Source: Phallusia mammillata (lineage: Eukaryota; Chordata; Ascidiacea; Phlebobranchia; Ascidiidae). Taken from it: 64,000 nucleotides of DNA. The DNA is taken from positions 66,100 through 130,099 of the forward strand of contig QLIY01000364.1 in NCBI GenBank assembly GCA_003260075.1. The letters are read 5' to 3'. This document shows, piece by piece, positions 25,401 through 38,400 of the stretch (position 1 is the stretch's first letter; each line of letters starts with the position of its first letter). The position numbers and the translations under genes were made by a program. The notes under the pieces are model-generated. The model was not told the DNA's origin, did no database searches, and was given only the letters and a program-made list of their open reading frames with translations.

Positions 25401-28400
25401 GTAATTCAAAAAGAATTAGAGAAAACCTACGGGAGCAAGTGGGGGGAACGTCAGACCATGTTCCCACAGCATCACCATTGCCATCATCGTTACAGATAAG
25501 TTGCGGTGCGCCTTCGAGGAAGTAGTTGGCATCGCAAACGTAATTGCACGAACTGCCAACGGTGTTGTCCCCGCAAGTAACCGTGCCGAAGGGAATGTCC
25601 GATTGTGCAGGACAAAGGATAACTGTGCACAGATGTTGGCGATAAACAAGGTGTCCAATCGTTTCGAAACATTATCGTTCTTCTTTGTGTTTTTATAGTA
25701 GAACGAGTAGGGCAATTTACTTACGCCTTCTTGCTTGTGTTCTCGATAGATAGACCCACGGACAAGGACACCTAGTAAACTACTCTTTACAAAGCATGCA
25801 ACACTACTCAAGAGATCTAATTGAACGTCGACATATTTGCCTCCATAACTAAAATTGGCTACGGTACAGAGAGATCACATATGATGGTGTCGTCATGCCA
25901 TGAAATACTTACGTTCGCAGGTTGGTGCTGGGGAGCTCCAGACACCCAAAGCATCACCGTTGCCATCGTCCAAGCAGGTAGAGCGGGGGACTCCTGACAT
26001 ACTGTAACCCTCGTCACATGTGAAGTCACAGTCGCTGGTCTCTCGGTCATCGTTGCTGCAGCTAACAGCGCCGTTGAGTGGGTCGGTGTGAGGAGGTTCG
26101 CAGACAATCGCTATAGTTTAAACCAAAAATGTAATTTGCTTGGGATCTCGTAGGAAAAAGAAAATTATGACGAGAAATGCTATTAAGCGGGGACCTAAAA
26201 AAGACCTAAAGCAAGTGGAGACATCTTACGTTGGCAGATAGGGGCTGGTGCGGACCAAACACCCGCTGTATCACCATTTCCATCGTCGAGACAGGTTGGT
26301 TCGGGTTCGCCAAGAAGAGCATAGGTTGGGTCACAAGTGAAAGTACATACACTGGTTGCGAAGTTGTCGTTCGAGCAGGACAAGATACCGTTTGCTGGAG
26401 CGGCCATTGGTGGCTCACAAGTGATTGCTGTGCGCGAAAGTTAACAGTTAGGAGATCCAAGGTTTTTTAAGGTACTAGAAGATTGTTGACACTAACGTTC
26501 GCATGTTGGTGCGGGTGTGGTCCATACGCCGAAAATGTCACCATTTGCATCATCAACGCAAGTAGATACTGGTGCGCCGATAAGAGCATAGTTGACATCG
26601 CAAGTAAATGTGCAATCGCTTCCTTCGTTCATACCGTCACTGCAATCGACTTGGCCGTTGGCGGGATTAGTGTGTGGTGGTGGGCAGGTAATACCTGTAT
26701 AATCGGTTAAGTTTTACTTTTGATCTATTGGGACTTAATTCACGTTGGTTTGATGATTTGTCCTCTTGTTTAGAAGAATTTACAAAGTTCTAGTTGTCCC
26801 GAACTTTTTAAGATCTTTAAGTTTGTGGACATCCTTGTCATAAAATATAAGCATGTTGTTCCTCGGTGCTGTTCGGTGAAAAATGATTACATTATATGGT
26901 TATTTCGAAAAATGATCACTTTTAAGTGACACTGTATGACCAGTGTTTGTTTAAACATAGGTTAGTGTTGTTAGGTGTGAAATATAGGGGGGGGGGTCTT
27001 TTAAGTGACACTGTATAACCAGTGTTTGTTTAAACATAGGTTAGTGTTGTTAGGTGTGAAATATACATGGCATAGTTTTGGTCTTATGCTTAATAAAGAC
27101 TTTGAGGCCAGTTAATTTGTCACTTACGTTGGCAAGTGGGTGCGGGTGAAGACCAGATTCCGATTCCGTCGATGTTCAAGCACTCAGAAGTTGGGGTTCC
27201 GACGAGCGCGTAACCAGCATCACACACAAACTCGCATTCACTTCCCTGGTTGTTTTCATCGGAGCAGGTCACTCCACCATTGGTTGGGTCGGTGTGTGGT
27301 GGGTCGCAAACGTTACCTGTGGGGTATTGCATTCGTTTGAAAGGCATTCTATGCAGTTGAAATTGGTAACATCACTTTTTGTTGTTTAAATGCAACTACA
27401 GTCTAACTAAGGTGCTTGAGTTTAGTTTATTTCGCTTGGTAAAATATGACATAGCTGTGCAACGTTATGGAGCGCAAAACAATGGTTGCACAACTGGTGG
27501 ATCAATCATAGCTAAACGCGATGCTAAATAATACCGTACTTCACAGCTTAGTATCGTAGGTCTTTTCGACTATGAGTTTCAATCCGGAAACTAAACCATC
27601 ATAGTTAACATTCAAAGAATTTGCGTTTACCTTTTAAATTAAAAGCGAAGCAACCTTAAAAAAATGATGTTACCCATTTGGATTAAGCTCGCAAATTGTT
27701 TGTGCTGCTTAAAAAACTAACAAACGTTTACAATCGTCAAGATAAGCCTACACAAATCTTACGTCGGCAACTGGGTACATTGTTGGTCCAAACTCCTTGA
27801 GCATCATTGTCGTTGTCATCCACGCATACACGGTTTGTGTCTCCGATAAGGGTGTATCCGGCATTACAGGTGAATCTGTTCAGAAAATACCAGTTTCATC
27901 CAATACATGCCCACCACAACAGATAAAAATCCACCAGGATAAGTCGTTGAAACAAGTTATGTAGTCATTCTGTGACTACTGTTGCTGGGTCGAGGAATTA
28001 CAGTTGTTTATTTGTATTTTGGGGCAAAGCATTCTGCACAGTAATAAACTTAAAAGTATGTATTTGAAAAAATTAAAGGTGCTGTTTTTCCTGGTCTAAT
28101 GATCTCACTCATTAGTTACATAGAGTGACAAAGTTTAACATGTTAAATGAAGAGTAAGTAGTTACAAAACTTACGCGCAGTCGCTTCCCAAACGGTTTCC
28201 ATTCGAGCAGCCGACGGCACCGTTTGTTGGTGGGGTCTGGGGTGGTGGGCAAGTGATTGGAGGACAGATTGGTGCACGGTTGTTCCATCTGTTGTCCTCT
28301 CCTAAAAAAATTCAAAGTTTGATGAATTCACAAATCATTTGCCCATTTCAACACACAAAGAAGCTTCGTTTAAACTTTTACAAGAGTTCAAAGTTTTCAC

Positions 28401-31400
28401 TTAGCCTACTCAGTAATCTACTTACCGCAAGTGGTTGAGCTGCTTCCTTGCAAGAAGTATCCTGCATCACATGTGAATTCGCACACGCTTCCAACAGTGT
28501 TTCCGTTTGTACACGACACGCCTCCGTTGAATGGGGCAGCTTGTGGTGGTATACATCTGGTTGCTAAACGGAAAGTTCTTGTTATATCAACTAGCTTGTA
28601 TTTAGGATACAGTCCATCTTTTTATCGCTCGGTCTATTAGACTATCTGAGATGCTCTTTAACAGGCAAAGTGGGAAAAAGTTTACGTCTGATCTCGATTT
28701 AAACTGATGTCATGTTACTTGTATTTCAAAACCACATTTTGTTTTTCGGCTTGTTGCTGTAAAACTGCTCAGCTTAAACGTTATGCATTTAGCACACAAT
28801 CTATCCTTTGATTGCTCGAAGCTTAAAAATGTCTTTTGACGACGAATGTGTCGTTAAGCCTTATGAAATTGTGTGCATTGCCATATTGCGGAATCTATAT
28901 CAAAATATTACGTCTGCAAGTGGGCGCTGGTGAGCTCCAGGTTCCGACTTCATCGACAACACCGCAAGTGGAGACGACTTCTCCGACCAATTCGTAGCCG
29001 GCGTTACATCTGAAAGTGCAGTCGCTTCCGTCGTTGTTGGAGTCGGTGCAGTCAACACGTCCGTTTGCGGGGTTGGTGTGGGCTGGGGTGCATCCTGCAG
29101 GACAAACAAATGGTTAAATTGTGGCAGAATTGTGATCTGTAAAGTGCTACAGAAAGGCTGAGCTGGTTAGACAGGATTTTGCACCGCCCATGTTACCAAT
29201 GCTAATTGCTGTTCAAATTATATCGATCATTTGTATCAAACCCATTGTTGAGAAGCAGCTTGCCCTTGGGCAAAGCAGTTTTGTTCCCACACGTACCACG
29301 CCAAGTGTAATTACAGAGAGTCTGCTGAGCCCGGTGGTTGAAGAATTACCGAGCAGTAACCGGTGTGTTTCGTGATTATTGCTAATTTGACGTTTGCTGA
29401 TTCATGAACCGCTCCTAGTCATTGCTTCTTGTACCGACTGAGCCCGTGAAGAGGCACCAATCAACTTTAACCGGCAATAACGAAACCCATGATATGTCTT
29501 AATTGACAGGCTGTGCCCCCGCGGCCCACAAGGCGTATTTCACACCTTTCCTGGCTATTAGCGAACTAGAGAAGGCACCAATGTTCGCTTCCTAATCGTA
29601 ATGCCTAATAATAAAATCTTACTGGCTCCAAGGCATCCGAGCAGGGGCTTGTTGCACTCGTCGGTATTACAGCAACATCTGCATACGGAGTGGGGAATGT
29701 CCAAGTTGCATTGGCTTGGGAACCACGCAGGTCTGGGGTTCTGTAACAAAACTTCAATTGAAAAACACCTCCGTTTGATACAATGTAAAGTAAAAATTTG
29801 TCCGATGTTGCTTAAAAGAAGCAGAATGCCTTTACGTTGCTCTCTTTAAATTTTGCTGTCTACGTTTGTATGTTGATGCTGGAATATTGAGTTTCAGTCT
29901 TCATTTACCTGGATAAAGTTGTTGTCGCATGCGTGTGCTTGTTTGCAACGTTTGGTGATTCTCAATCCTTGGTTGTCTGTTCGCACTTCGTTCTGACAAG
30001 CTTGCTGTTGATTTTAAAGTTTCATGATTAGTTTCTGAACACGATTTGCCTTATACCGTTCAACGTTATAGGTTCATGAAATTTCATGCTCATTTAGCGA
30101 AGATTAGCATGCAGCTAACTTTGCCACGCAGAGTAATAATAAGTATCGTCAAATGGCTGCAACTGGCAGCCACAATAACAATGACGCTTTATTGACTTTA
30201 TGCACGTTCAGCCTATAATTTAAGGCTATGCTGCTGATAAAAAAATGCCTAGCCTGAGGCCAGAGAAGCAAAAAGTCTTCTTTGTGTAATCTCTAACAAT
30301 TAAGCGCATTTTGATGGCGACAAAATTATATTTTTGTAGTTACCTGATTGACTTGACATTGCTTTAGTCGACCATTCTGCATACAAGCTTCGTTGCTTCT
30401 CTGATTTTCGCAAATCCAGCATTGAAGAGCTAAACAAAATATTCGTGTGATTATTTAGTTGTAAATGCCAAGCATTTAGAGTGACGTTATGTTTTGTAAG
30501 CCCAAAATGCGTTCAGTATGATTTTCTTTGCCCACAGAATCAACGTTATTCCTAAGATTTCCGCTTATCCTAAAAATAGGATCATTTTTGCGTTTGCTTT
30601 GCCTATATGACGTATCGCAGACCTTCCCGATTACACCATCACAAAAATAAAACGCGATGCGCCGTGACCATATTAATCCAATAACATCGCGCACTTCATC
30701 CTAGGGCTATTTGTTGTGTCTGCGTCATGTTTGTACGTAGAATCGTTCGCAGAAGCTAAGATGTTTGTGGAAGTAACGCAAGGGCTCGATTATGCTGCCG
30801 GCACAGTGTTGATTGGAAAGAAATGTCTATTTGAGTTTGTTTTAGAACAATTCTTCTTACCCATATCAGACAGCTCATTTTACTTAAGGTAAGTCAACGC
30901 TTTCTTATACTACACAGCCTGTACATGTAACAAACATTTATCTAATCCTATAATCAAGTTACAAAAATTAAAAAAGGGCCTTTGTATTACATGCGAGATA
31001 CGTGATGTTCATATTTTTTGTTGAATAGCTTTCGTTTTCGGTTTGTAATGCGCTTAGGCGTATAATTTAAATTGCTCCAGGTGCTTTTCATGCCTGGTTG
31101 TCTGTACGTCGCGTTTGGTTTCAATTACGTTGAAGTCGACGTTTTCGAGTGACAAAAAAAATTATAAGACAGACATTCGTATTCCCTGGTTAAATATTTC
31201 GACTATTTATGATTCTGCGCTTTGCGATTCCCACGTTTAAAATACCGGACATGTTACGTTAACCTCCGTCTTCGGCTGTATTTATCGTAACATTTTTACG
31301 CTTTATAATTAAAATTGTTTTGCCAAAAATTTAAAGATCAAAGACGAAAAAATGGTTTAGGCTTAACATCGATATATATAATAAACATTTTACCAAATCT

Positions 31401-31533
31401 AAAACAAAACTTTAAAAAATGGGCAAAAAATCTACTCAAATCTTTAAAAAAAAATAAAAAAAAACGTAAACTGCATACCTGATGTTGAAAGAACAAGTGA
31501 GGTAAAGACGGCGACAACACTGTAGAACTTCAT
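22401..31533 (-). CDS. Secreted Ly6/uPAR-like + 13 CCP + VWA protein (long paralog)
   Basis: Twenty-two exons from high to low: 31533-31479, 30429-30344, 30004-29909, 29740-29623, 29094-28912, 28563-28426, 28301-28175, 27875-27763, 27316-27128, 26694-26497, 26427-26230, 26110-25913, 25622-25431, 25350-25156, 25085-24888, 24816-24619, 24072-23881, 23651-23466, 23333-23222, 23060-22912, 22837-22674, 22607-22401. Phases join throughout, giving 1163 residues. Order: signal peptide ([18 protein letters not shown]), three-finger/Ly6-uPAR-like domain to about residue 118, thirteen CCP/sushi domains (119-953), VWA (954-1163). MIDAS is intact: D969-S971-S973 (DSSSS), TRTGQAL and ITDGRS. The tail is acidic (HEHDEAE). 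The first three exons (55, 86, 96 nt) and the first VWA exon (112 nt) have exactly the same lengths as in the short paralog, so the pair arose by tandem duplication. No membrane anchor or protease domain, so it is not a complement factor B. Ligand unknown. Confidence 0.9.
23466..29094 (-). repeat. CCP/sushi exon array in the long VWA paralog
   Basis: Thirteen CCP modules. Most are single exons of 183-198 nt bounded by phase-1 introns on both sides, so whole modules can be duplicated without breaking the frame. Only the second and third CCPs are split (28563-28426, 28301-28175, 27875-27763). Eight modules share an acidic loop of the form DDGNGD before the GVW tryptophan. The last module (23651-23466) differs: it ends KPCCA and lacks the loop, matching the last CCP of the short paralog. 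Confidence 0.9.
26914..27065. repeat. Intronic duplication around a 10-G pad
   Basis: The sequence at 26914-26986 recurs at 26997-27065 with few differences, separated by exactly ten G (26987-26996). It lies in an intron of the long VWA paralog and does not affect coding sequence. It looks like a joining artefact. Confidence 0.75.
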
Positions 31534-31594
31534 CTTGAAGCTGAATATCCCAAGTCTGTTCAGCAAGTGATGATTACCCCTACTTTGCTGCTCG

Positions 31595-31602
31595 CTTATA
31601 TA
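31595..31602 (-). promoter_or_regulatory. TATA box of the long VWA paralog
   Basis: The minus strand reads TATATAAG, about 62-70 nt upstream of the start codon at 31533. That places a transcription start near 31570 and a 5' UTR of about 35-40 nt. The spacing and sequence are canonical. Confidence 0.6.
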
Positions 31603-32699
31603 CTATAAGACGGAGGCGTATCATCCAATAGGGGATCACCATACTCCCGCCAGACCGGTCGCCTTTTTTCCGTCTTCTCTGACCTGGTCAACCAGTTTTT
31701 GCCTGCGCCCGGCAATGTCACGTGATTCGCTCTTGTCAGACGTTTAATTAAGTTTGTCGGCGAATGAGATCGATCGAATGCGGATTAATAATCACGTGAT
31801 CGCTTTGGCCTTTTTGCTGTCACCTGGAGGGCGACCAGGATAAACACTGGCTTCGACTAACGCAACATGCTCAAGCTACCAGAACTTGACAAGGCTTTAT
31901 GAGCTAATATAATTTATTTAGAAACATTGTTTAAACAAAGTTTACAAACATATGTTGAGTAATCTTTTGCAAATTCTGCACTAAATTTTGGTTGAAAAAA
32001 TAATTGTAACTTATATCGAAAATCGCGTCTTAGATTTCCCGCGTGGCCTGTGTTAAATCTTGGCACTGGTTTTGTGGCTTTTTGGATTATCTGAAAGTGG
32101 CTCCTTCGCAATGGAGTCTCTTTTTCAGGACAAGTGGCGAAAATTTTACGTCTAATCCCGATTTAACCTGATGTCATGTTACTTGTATTTCGAAACCACA
32201 GAACTAGTTGATGTTCTTGTTTTTCGGCCTGTTACTGGAAAACGGATTAATTTGCATTTTGTTTTGTTTTTTCGTTTCACTGACCTGAAATCTTGAGGTC
32301 GTTCTAGTTGTAGCGATTAGCGGGAGACCGATGGCACATTTGCATTTCGTGTTGTGTTACAGGATACATCGTCGGGATTACCCAATTTTTTTATTACGGA
32401 TGATAAAATACTTGCGTTTATCAAAATATTTCAAAATCTTGCCTAACCCTTATCTACACATAATTATGTATATAATATATAAAATTATAATATGTTAAAC
32501 TTTAGTTAAGTATATTTTCAGTAATACACAATCAGTCTGTGTTTTTCGTTGTGCGATGTAACATATAAAGATCGATTTCGACGATGATTGGCATCCTTAA
32601 TTATTATTCGAATAGAATAATATAACATTTTCTTGTTGTTTGCAACCTAGTTACTCAGAATATTATCGTTGAATGCTTTTAGAATAGATGTCTCCGTGA

Positions 32700-32790
32700 T
32701 GATGGCATGAGCATTGGTCGAAACGTCTGAACAATAAAGCATGTCGCTTTTTTGCGTCTATTTTGGCCGTTGTGTTTCTCTATGAACTTA
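32700..32790 (+). repeat. Dispersed repeat fragment (retroelement-like 3' end)
   Basis: Contains GAACAATAAAGCATGTCG followed by TCTATTTTGGCCG. It shares these words with 19720-19785 on the other strand. No coding remainder is visible. Confidence 0.45.
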
Positions 32791-34914
32791 AGAATAGATA
32801 CACTTTCAGACATTTTCTATCTGTGTTGTTTTGGCGCGACTCATCGATGGTCGTTTATCATATTTGGATCATAACTGTTGTAAATATGTTCTACCATTGT
32901 CGCTAAGCGTTTTATTGCTGCCATGATTTTAGAGTGTGTTCGTTCGCTTGTCTCTCTGGATAGAGTTTTTATGTGCAATGTTTGTGGATTTGGATGGGTT
33001 TTGTAATGGAAATTCTGCACAAGGCATCAGCAAAACAAAACTTTAATAATATTGTTTGTACTATATTTCCATGTACGTAAAGCTGTTGTGTTAAAAAAAT
33101 CCCATCGGTATTTGTTTAAATTGGCGTGCTTTATGGTAACGTTATTATGAGCCAAAAATGCCTGTTGCAGAAATATTGCGTTTCAAAATTTACATTTAGA
33201 AGTCGACAACCCGTGTTTTTGTATGTTTTTATGCTTGACATGCAGAACATCGTAAATTAGCGACAGGTCCAAACAGCAGAGCAGCGTCTCATTCGTTTTT
33301 GAGTAAGAGCAAACATATTTAAAAAACAAACGCATCCGACCGACCTTCCCACAAAGTCGCGGCGATCTTTGCCGTGTCGATGTTTGTTTACAAGTATCAA
33401 CACGCCAAGTGGCAATCCCGCCTTGCCCATGAGACGTGGAAAGCGAACAAATTTTGTTGTAAATGTTTACGAATCGCCGCCTTCAACGCTACAAGATTGA
33501 CCTCATGATGTTAGGTGACCAAAGTCGAACCGGGTCAAATACAAGCGTCTTTTAATCGTTGCTCTGACGCGATTTTGTTCGTGGACACTTTTAATCTGCT
33601 GTTGCGATTGGTTAGAGGCTTGATTCGGACAAACGTGCTTAATTACTGATCTGACCAGACAGGTTACGCTTGCTTACCGCATTATAACACAGTGGTCAAT
33701 ACTGTTGCAAATGCGTGGCATTGTCATCCATATGGGCAAAGCTTTTAAAATGAGTCAGTTTGCGAGTACGTATGAATTTTAGTTTTTGAATAAATGTCGA
33801 TGCATGTTTCATAAAACATTTATGGCTTAAAAATTTAAAGAACAAATGGACGTGGGTTTAAGTCTTCCAACTATGAGTGCTGTTCGAGTAATTTAGTTGT
33901 ATTAAAATGTGACGTTCTTCAATTGTGTAAACAGTATTAAAACTGTCAGTCCCCCTCCCCCACGCAAAATAAGCGGCTGCGGGAATCAAAATGGGTAACG
34001 TTGTTCAGATCTTTGGGTGCACGACAGAGTTATAGCCACGCAACTGTTAAAGGCCTTCTCGGAAAATGTAATTTGGCTTAGGCATTGTCTGCCGGTGTCT
34101 GAACCGACTCGAATTCAGGTTTTGGCTTCTAATTTAGCGCATGCACGTCCGGTCCATGACTTCTGCCCTAATTTAAATCAATTTTTCGCAAAATCTTAAA
34201 TCCTGTCTTAATCACCCGGATGTCCAGATTTTATTCATCAGGACAATTCATTTTGCCAGGGAAGCGACCGTTAGCAATCAAGCACACTCGCCTTTTTTAG
34301 CTAATGAGTTTTTAGCATGATTTCATGCACCCACCTGATCTCGTAATTATTCACAATGTGCTGAGGTGTTGCCGAAATTCGTCACCATCTCTTCGGTGAA
34401 ATTACGTGGCCATCAAGTTTACCGTCCTCGTGTTTTAATATATTTTCGCGCTTTTGTTTGCAAATAAATCACCACACGTCGTGGACTGGACGGAGCTTGC
34501 GTAATTAATACCGCCCAAGATTGTAAAGCCAGAAAAATCGTTTATATTTATTTTTAAACCGCGCCCAGATTTGACCTGATTTGGCTTGACTAACTGACCG
34601 GTTTGTGGTGTTTGTTTTAGTTTTGACACAAACTACAAACCATTAAGCTTATATTAGCACGCACTATTCCAGCTTTATTACAAAAAAATCGTAGTATAAC
34701 TTAGTAGCCAAAGTTGTAAGCTGGGCTGGATTCGGGCTTAAGTTTGAATAAAATGATTCAGGCCTGACTTCACATTCGGCTTATTTGTTCACACTCGACC
34801 TTATGTGGGCTTTGTTTCAAAAAGCTGGTTGCCAGGTTCCGACCAGGTTTTTGGACCCCAAGTTCGGTGTTAATCGTATTTTTTGTTACGACCAACATTT
34901 TTATATTCCTTTTT

Positions 34915-35490
34915 ACAACTTTTTTTAAACACTGTTTTTGACAAAGTTTGTTTGGTCTTGTTGTGCAGCCATTACCTCACAACTTTTTTCAAACACTGTT
35001 TTTGACAAAGTTTGTTTGGTCTTGTTGTGCAGCCATTACCTTACAACTTTTTTCAAACACTGTTTTTGACAAAGTTTGTTTGGTCTTGTTGTGCAGCCAT
35101 TACCTTACAACTTTTTTTAAACACTGTTTTTGACAAAGTTTGTTTGGTCTTGTTGTGCAGCCATTACCTTACAACTTTTTTTAAACACTGTTTTTGACAA
35201 AGTTTGTTTGGTCTTGTTGTGCAGCCATTACCTTACAACTTTTTTTAAACACTGTTTTTGACAAAGTTTGTTTGGTCTTGTTGTGCAGCCATTACCTTAC
35301 AACTTTTTTTAAACACTGTTTTTGACAAAGTTTGTTTGGTCTTGTTGTGCAGCCATTACCTTACAACTTTTTTTAAACACTGTTTTTGACAAAGTTTGTT
35401 TGGTCTTGTTGTGCAGCCATTACCTTACAACTTTTTTTAAACACTGTTTTTGACAAAGTTTGTTTGGTCTTGTTGTGCAGCCATTACCTT
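34915..35490. repeat. Minisatellite, nine units of 64 bp
   Basis: Nine head-to-tail copies of a 64-bp unit that starts ACAACTTTTTT and contains TTTGGTCTTGTTGTGCAG. Units differ at only a few sites (T versus C before AAACACTG, CTCAC versus CTTAC). The array length, 576 bp, is exactly 9 x 64. Because 64 is not a multiple of 3, the open frames crossing it are not protein repeats. Confidence 0.97.
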
Positions 35491-38400
35491 AACTCTTAGA
35501 TAAATCGTGCCGATGTGGAAATAAGGTATTGATGTGCATAACTCTGAGAAGCAGTTTCGATTTTCGACGCACTTATTTGCATTCACCTTAAATGCAGTTA
35601 TTTCGTGTTGAACAAGCGAGTATCTGTTTAAAGGAATTCTGTCTGGACCGGACTAAGCCCATCAGTCAGATTACCAATCAAGTTTATTTTCAGAAATTAC
35701 TTTATTATGGTAAAATTTTTGTACAAAATTGCAGTTGTTTTACTGCGCATCAAAATTTAATACCAGCAACGGAGATTTAAAATTGCATTAAAAAAACACA
35801 TAATACACCAGCTTCAAGCAGAATAAAATTAAGTTGAATACCACTGCAACCCCAAATATTGTAATGACTACGTTGACATAAAATAATGACAGATGATAGG
35901 GACCTTTGCGCATGCGTAATTTGCCTGCGTCCATGCTGACTGTACATGCAAAATTGGCATTCGGCGGAATCTTAATTGCTTGCATTGCATATTTAACGTC
36001 AGTGTTAATGGCTATTAGCCCCGAAGTGCCATGTGCAGCCATATTCGCTCTTCGAAAATGCCCTCGTTGCCAGTTACGTCAATTTACATGTCTCCGAAAA
36101 CGCATTTCGTTTTATCATTATCCATTCAAATTTGATGGATGTGTTCATTTGAAATGGATATGTGCATTCTCACAAAACGAGACCTTTAAATAAACATCGC
36201 GCTTGGAAGTCTGCATTCGTGTCTTTACTGGTAAATGCTATGCCATTTATTTATTTTAGTGTCGTTTTAACTAGCTTTATTTTTTTTGATAAAAAAAAAC
36301 TTTGTAATTTGCGCACGTTGCAACGATTTGTTTTGCAAATTCCATGGCACTTTTTACATGAAAACACACCTAAAGCAAAGCTCCTTGCTATTCTGAAACC
36401 ACAAAAGCAGACCGAAAAGTTGTTTTGCGAAACAGCAATTTAAAAAACGCCGAATGCGTACGACAGTTTGGAAATTACAACGTTATGTAACCACATAAAT
36501 ATCGTAATGACCATCAAAAGCGTGCCAATCGTGCATGCACGTTGACGTTATTCGTCTGGCGCATGTGTTGATCATTACACATTTTTGCCTTTGTTTGGAG
36601 CGAACGCGTGGGTTGCGTTGAACGTCGCGACTTAGTCCGCAACGGAAAACAAGAACAGCCTAAAGCAGTAGCTCTTCCCGTTGATTAAAGCCATGAATTA
36701 TGTTACCAGGCGCATAGTTTCTTGTTATACTTCCTATTATTCATCCTCGTTGGTCGCTTTATTCATTTTCGAAAAAAACAACTAGTGTGAATCAGGATTC
36801 GTCGACAGCGTGGGCTATGAATTGTTCCTTATTCGTCCTTCGCCACTTTATTTTTAGCCCCGAAACACTACTACGGACTACATACACGTCTGGTGCCTTT
36901 GTGTGCTAAGGTACTAGCGAGAATTTTTAGAAACAGAATTTCAAGTGTCTAAAAACGATTTTTCAGGACCACATTTTTTGCTGACGTATTACTAAGTCTT
37001 ACTGTTACGTCAATGCCGAATGAGCAAAACCAAAAGACTACAAAATGATATATTTGTCGCCCACAATCTTTATACCGTGGTAGTAATGCAATTTCGCATT
37101 AGGCATTTGCTTGTATAAAGTGTCCACAGCTTTGCAGTATGTTTGGGAAATGTTTAATTGTTGCACAGTTTCGTACGTCACTCTTGACCTTTTGTAAGTT
37201 ACAATTAATTTGTCTAAGTTGCGTTTGAAATTCGGGAACTTCCGCTAAGTTTATCTGCGGTCAATTTTTAACCAATATTAGATGCTTTGCACGAAATGAC
37301 ATTTGCTTCAAGAACCGATTCAATAAAAAATGGTTCGAAGTTTCCCTGACCTGTTATATAGGCTAATTGTGTTCCTAAATTTTATTAGATGCCTAATATA
37401 GCGATTTATCACTGAAAAACATTTTTCAGTTTTTTTAGCTAAACTTTAAACATGATCACTTTTATCGACAAATCTAAGCCAGTTATTTTAAAACCGCTGT
37501 GGTTTGATAAAACAAAATTGCTGCGAAAAAATAACTACGTAATAGGTAAAGTGGGGTTTAGTTTTTTACGGAGAATCTTATTGCACTGGTGTGTAAAGCA
37601 AAAAGCACTTTTTATCAGCGGTCAGTGCGTAGGAGTGGTGGATTCAATTCTTTGAAGGATTACAACCGCAGGGATTAGAACTCCTATTGTATTACCATTA
37701 CAATCGTGACACACTAACCCAAGCACGTCAGATTGTGTGTCCAAAACTCAGGTGATTTGTGAAGAAATTGAATCATGGTCTTACCTCAGAATATGCAGAG
37801 GTTGAATCGCAAGGACCTGCATTCTTTAAGTAACGTCTGGCTTTCTGAGTCTTTCCGATTTCTCGATAAAGAAGCGACGTTACGTCAGAGTATTACGCAC
37901 ACGCATGAGTCTTGCAGACAGACGCACACTTGCTTTTCCGTTTGTGGTGAATCTATTCATGGCTGTATGTCTATTCTCCTGTTTCTTCGGTTTTGCACTG
38001 GGTTGTTGTTTGTGTTTTCGGAAGTCTTACTCTGGAATAGGTTAACTTTTGCGGATTTTTGAAATTTTGTTGTTTAGGTGTACATGCTTTTCAGTTGATG
38101 TGGGATGGCGCAAAATATCCAACATACGTACAATGTTTAATGAGTCATTCTCCTTATGTTTGTAGCGCTTTTATTCTTTGAAAGATGATTTACTATTACC
38201 ATATTGGTTAAATAAGTTTATGTTGGTCATAACTTTTTCTACGCTTTTTCAAACAAAAGCCTTACATTTTAGGAAGTTTTTCAAAGCATTTCTATGTGGT
38301 GCGGTGAGGTGTCATAATAAATTGTGCGACCACTTCTGTTGGATTAGTAAGAGCTTTTTAAAGGACCAAATAACACATTTTGTATTCAACAAACCATTGG

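Larger units (their letters stand above)
31534..34914. other. 5' flank of the long VWA paralog; gene-poor
   Basis: Apart from the TATA box and a retroelement-like fragment near 32700-32790, no coding structure is recognised. 33300-33700 is locally richer in G+C than its surroundings. Regulatory content is possible but not shown. Confidence 0.45.

Noticed and set aside
16088-31533. Complement factor B/C2 homologs
   Set aside because: CCP and VWA are present, but both genes stop right after the VWA with no serine protease domain, and the N-terminus is a three-finger-like domain.
34915-35490. CRISPR-like array or protein repeat
   Set aside because: The units are head-to-tail with no spacers, the DNA is animal nuclear, and 64 bp is not a multiple of three.
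35788-36042. 84-codon minus-strand frame with a hydrophobic C-terminal half
   Set aside because: No signal peptide, family signature or flanking exons; the opposite strand is equally open.
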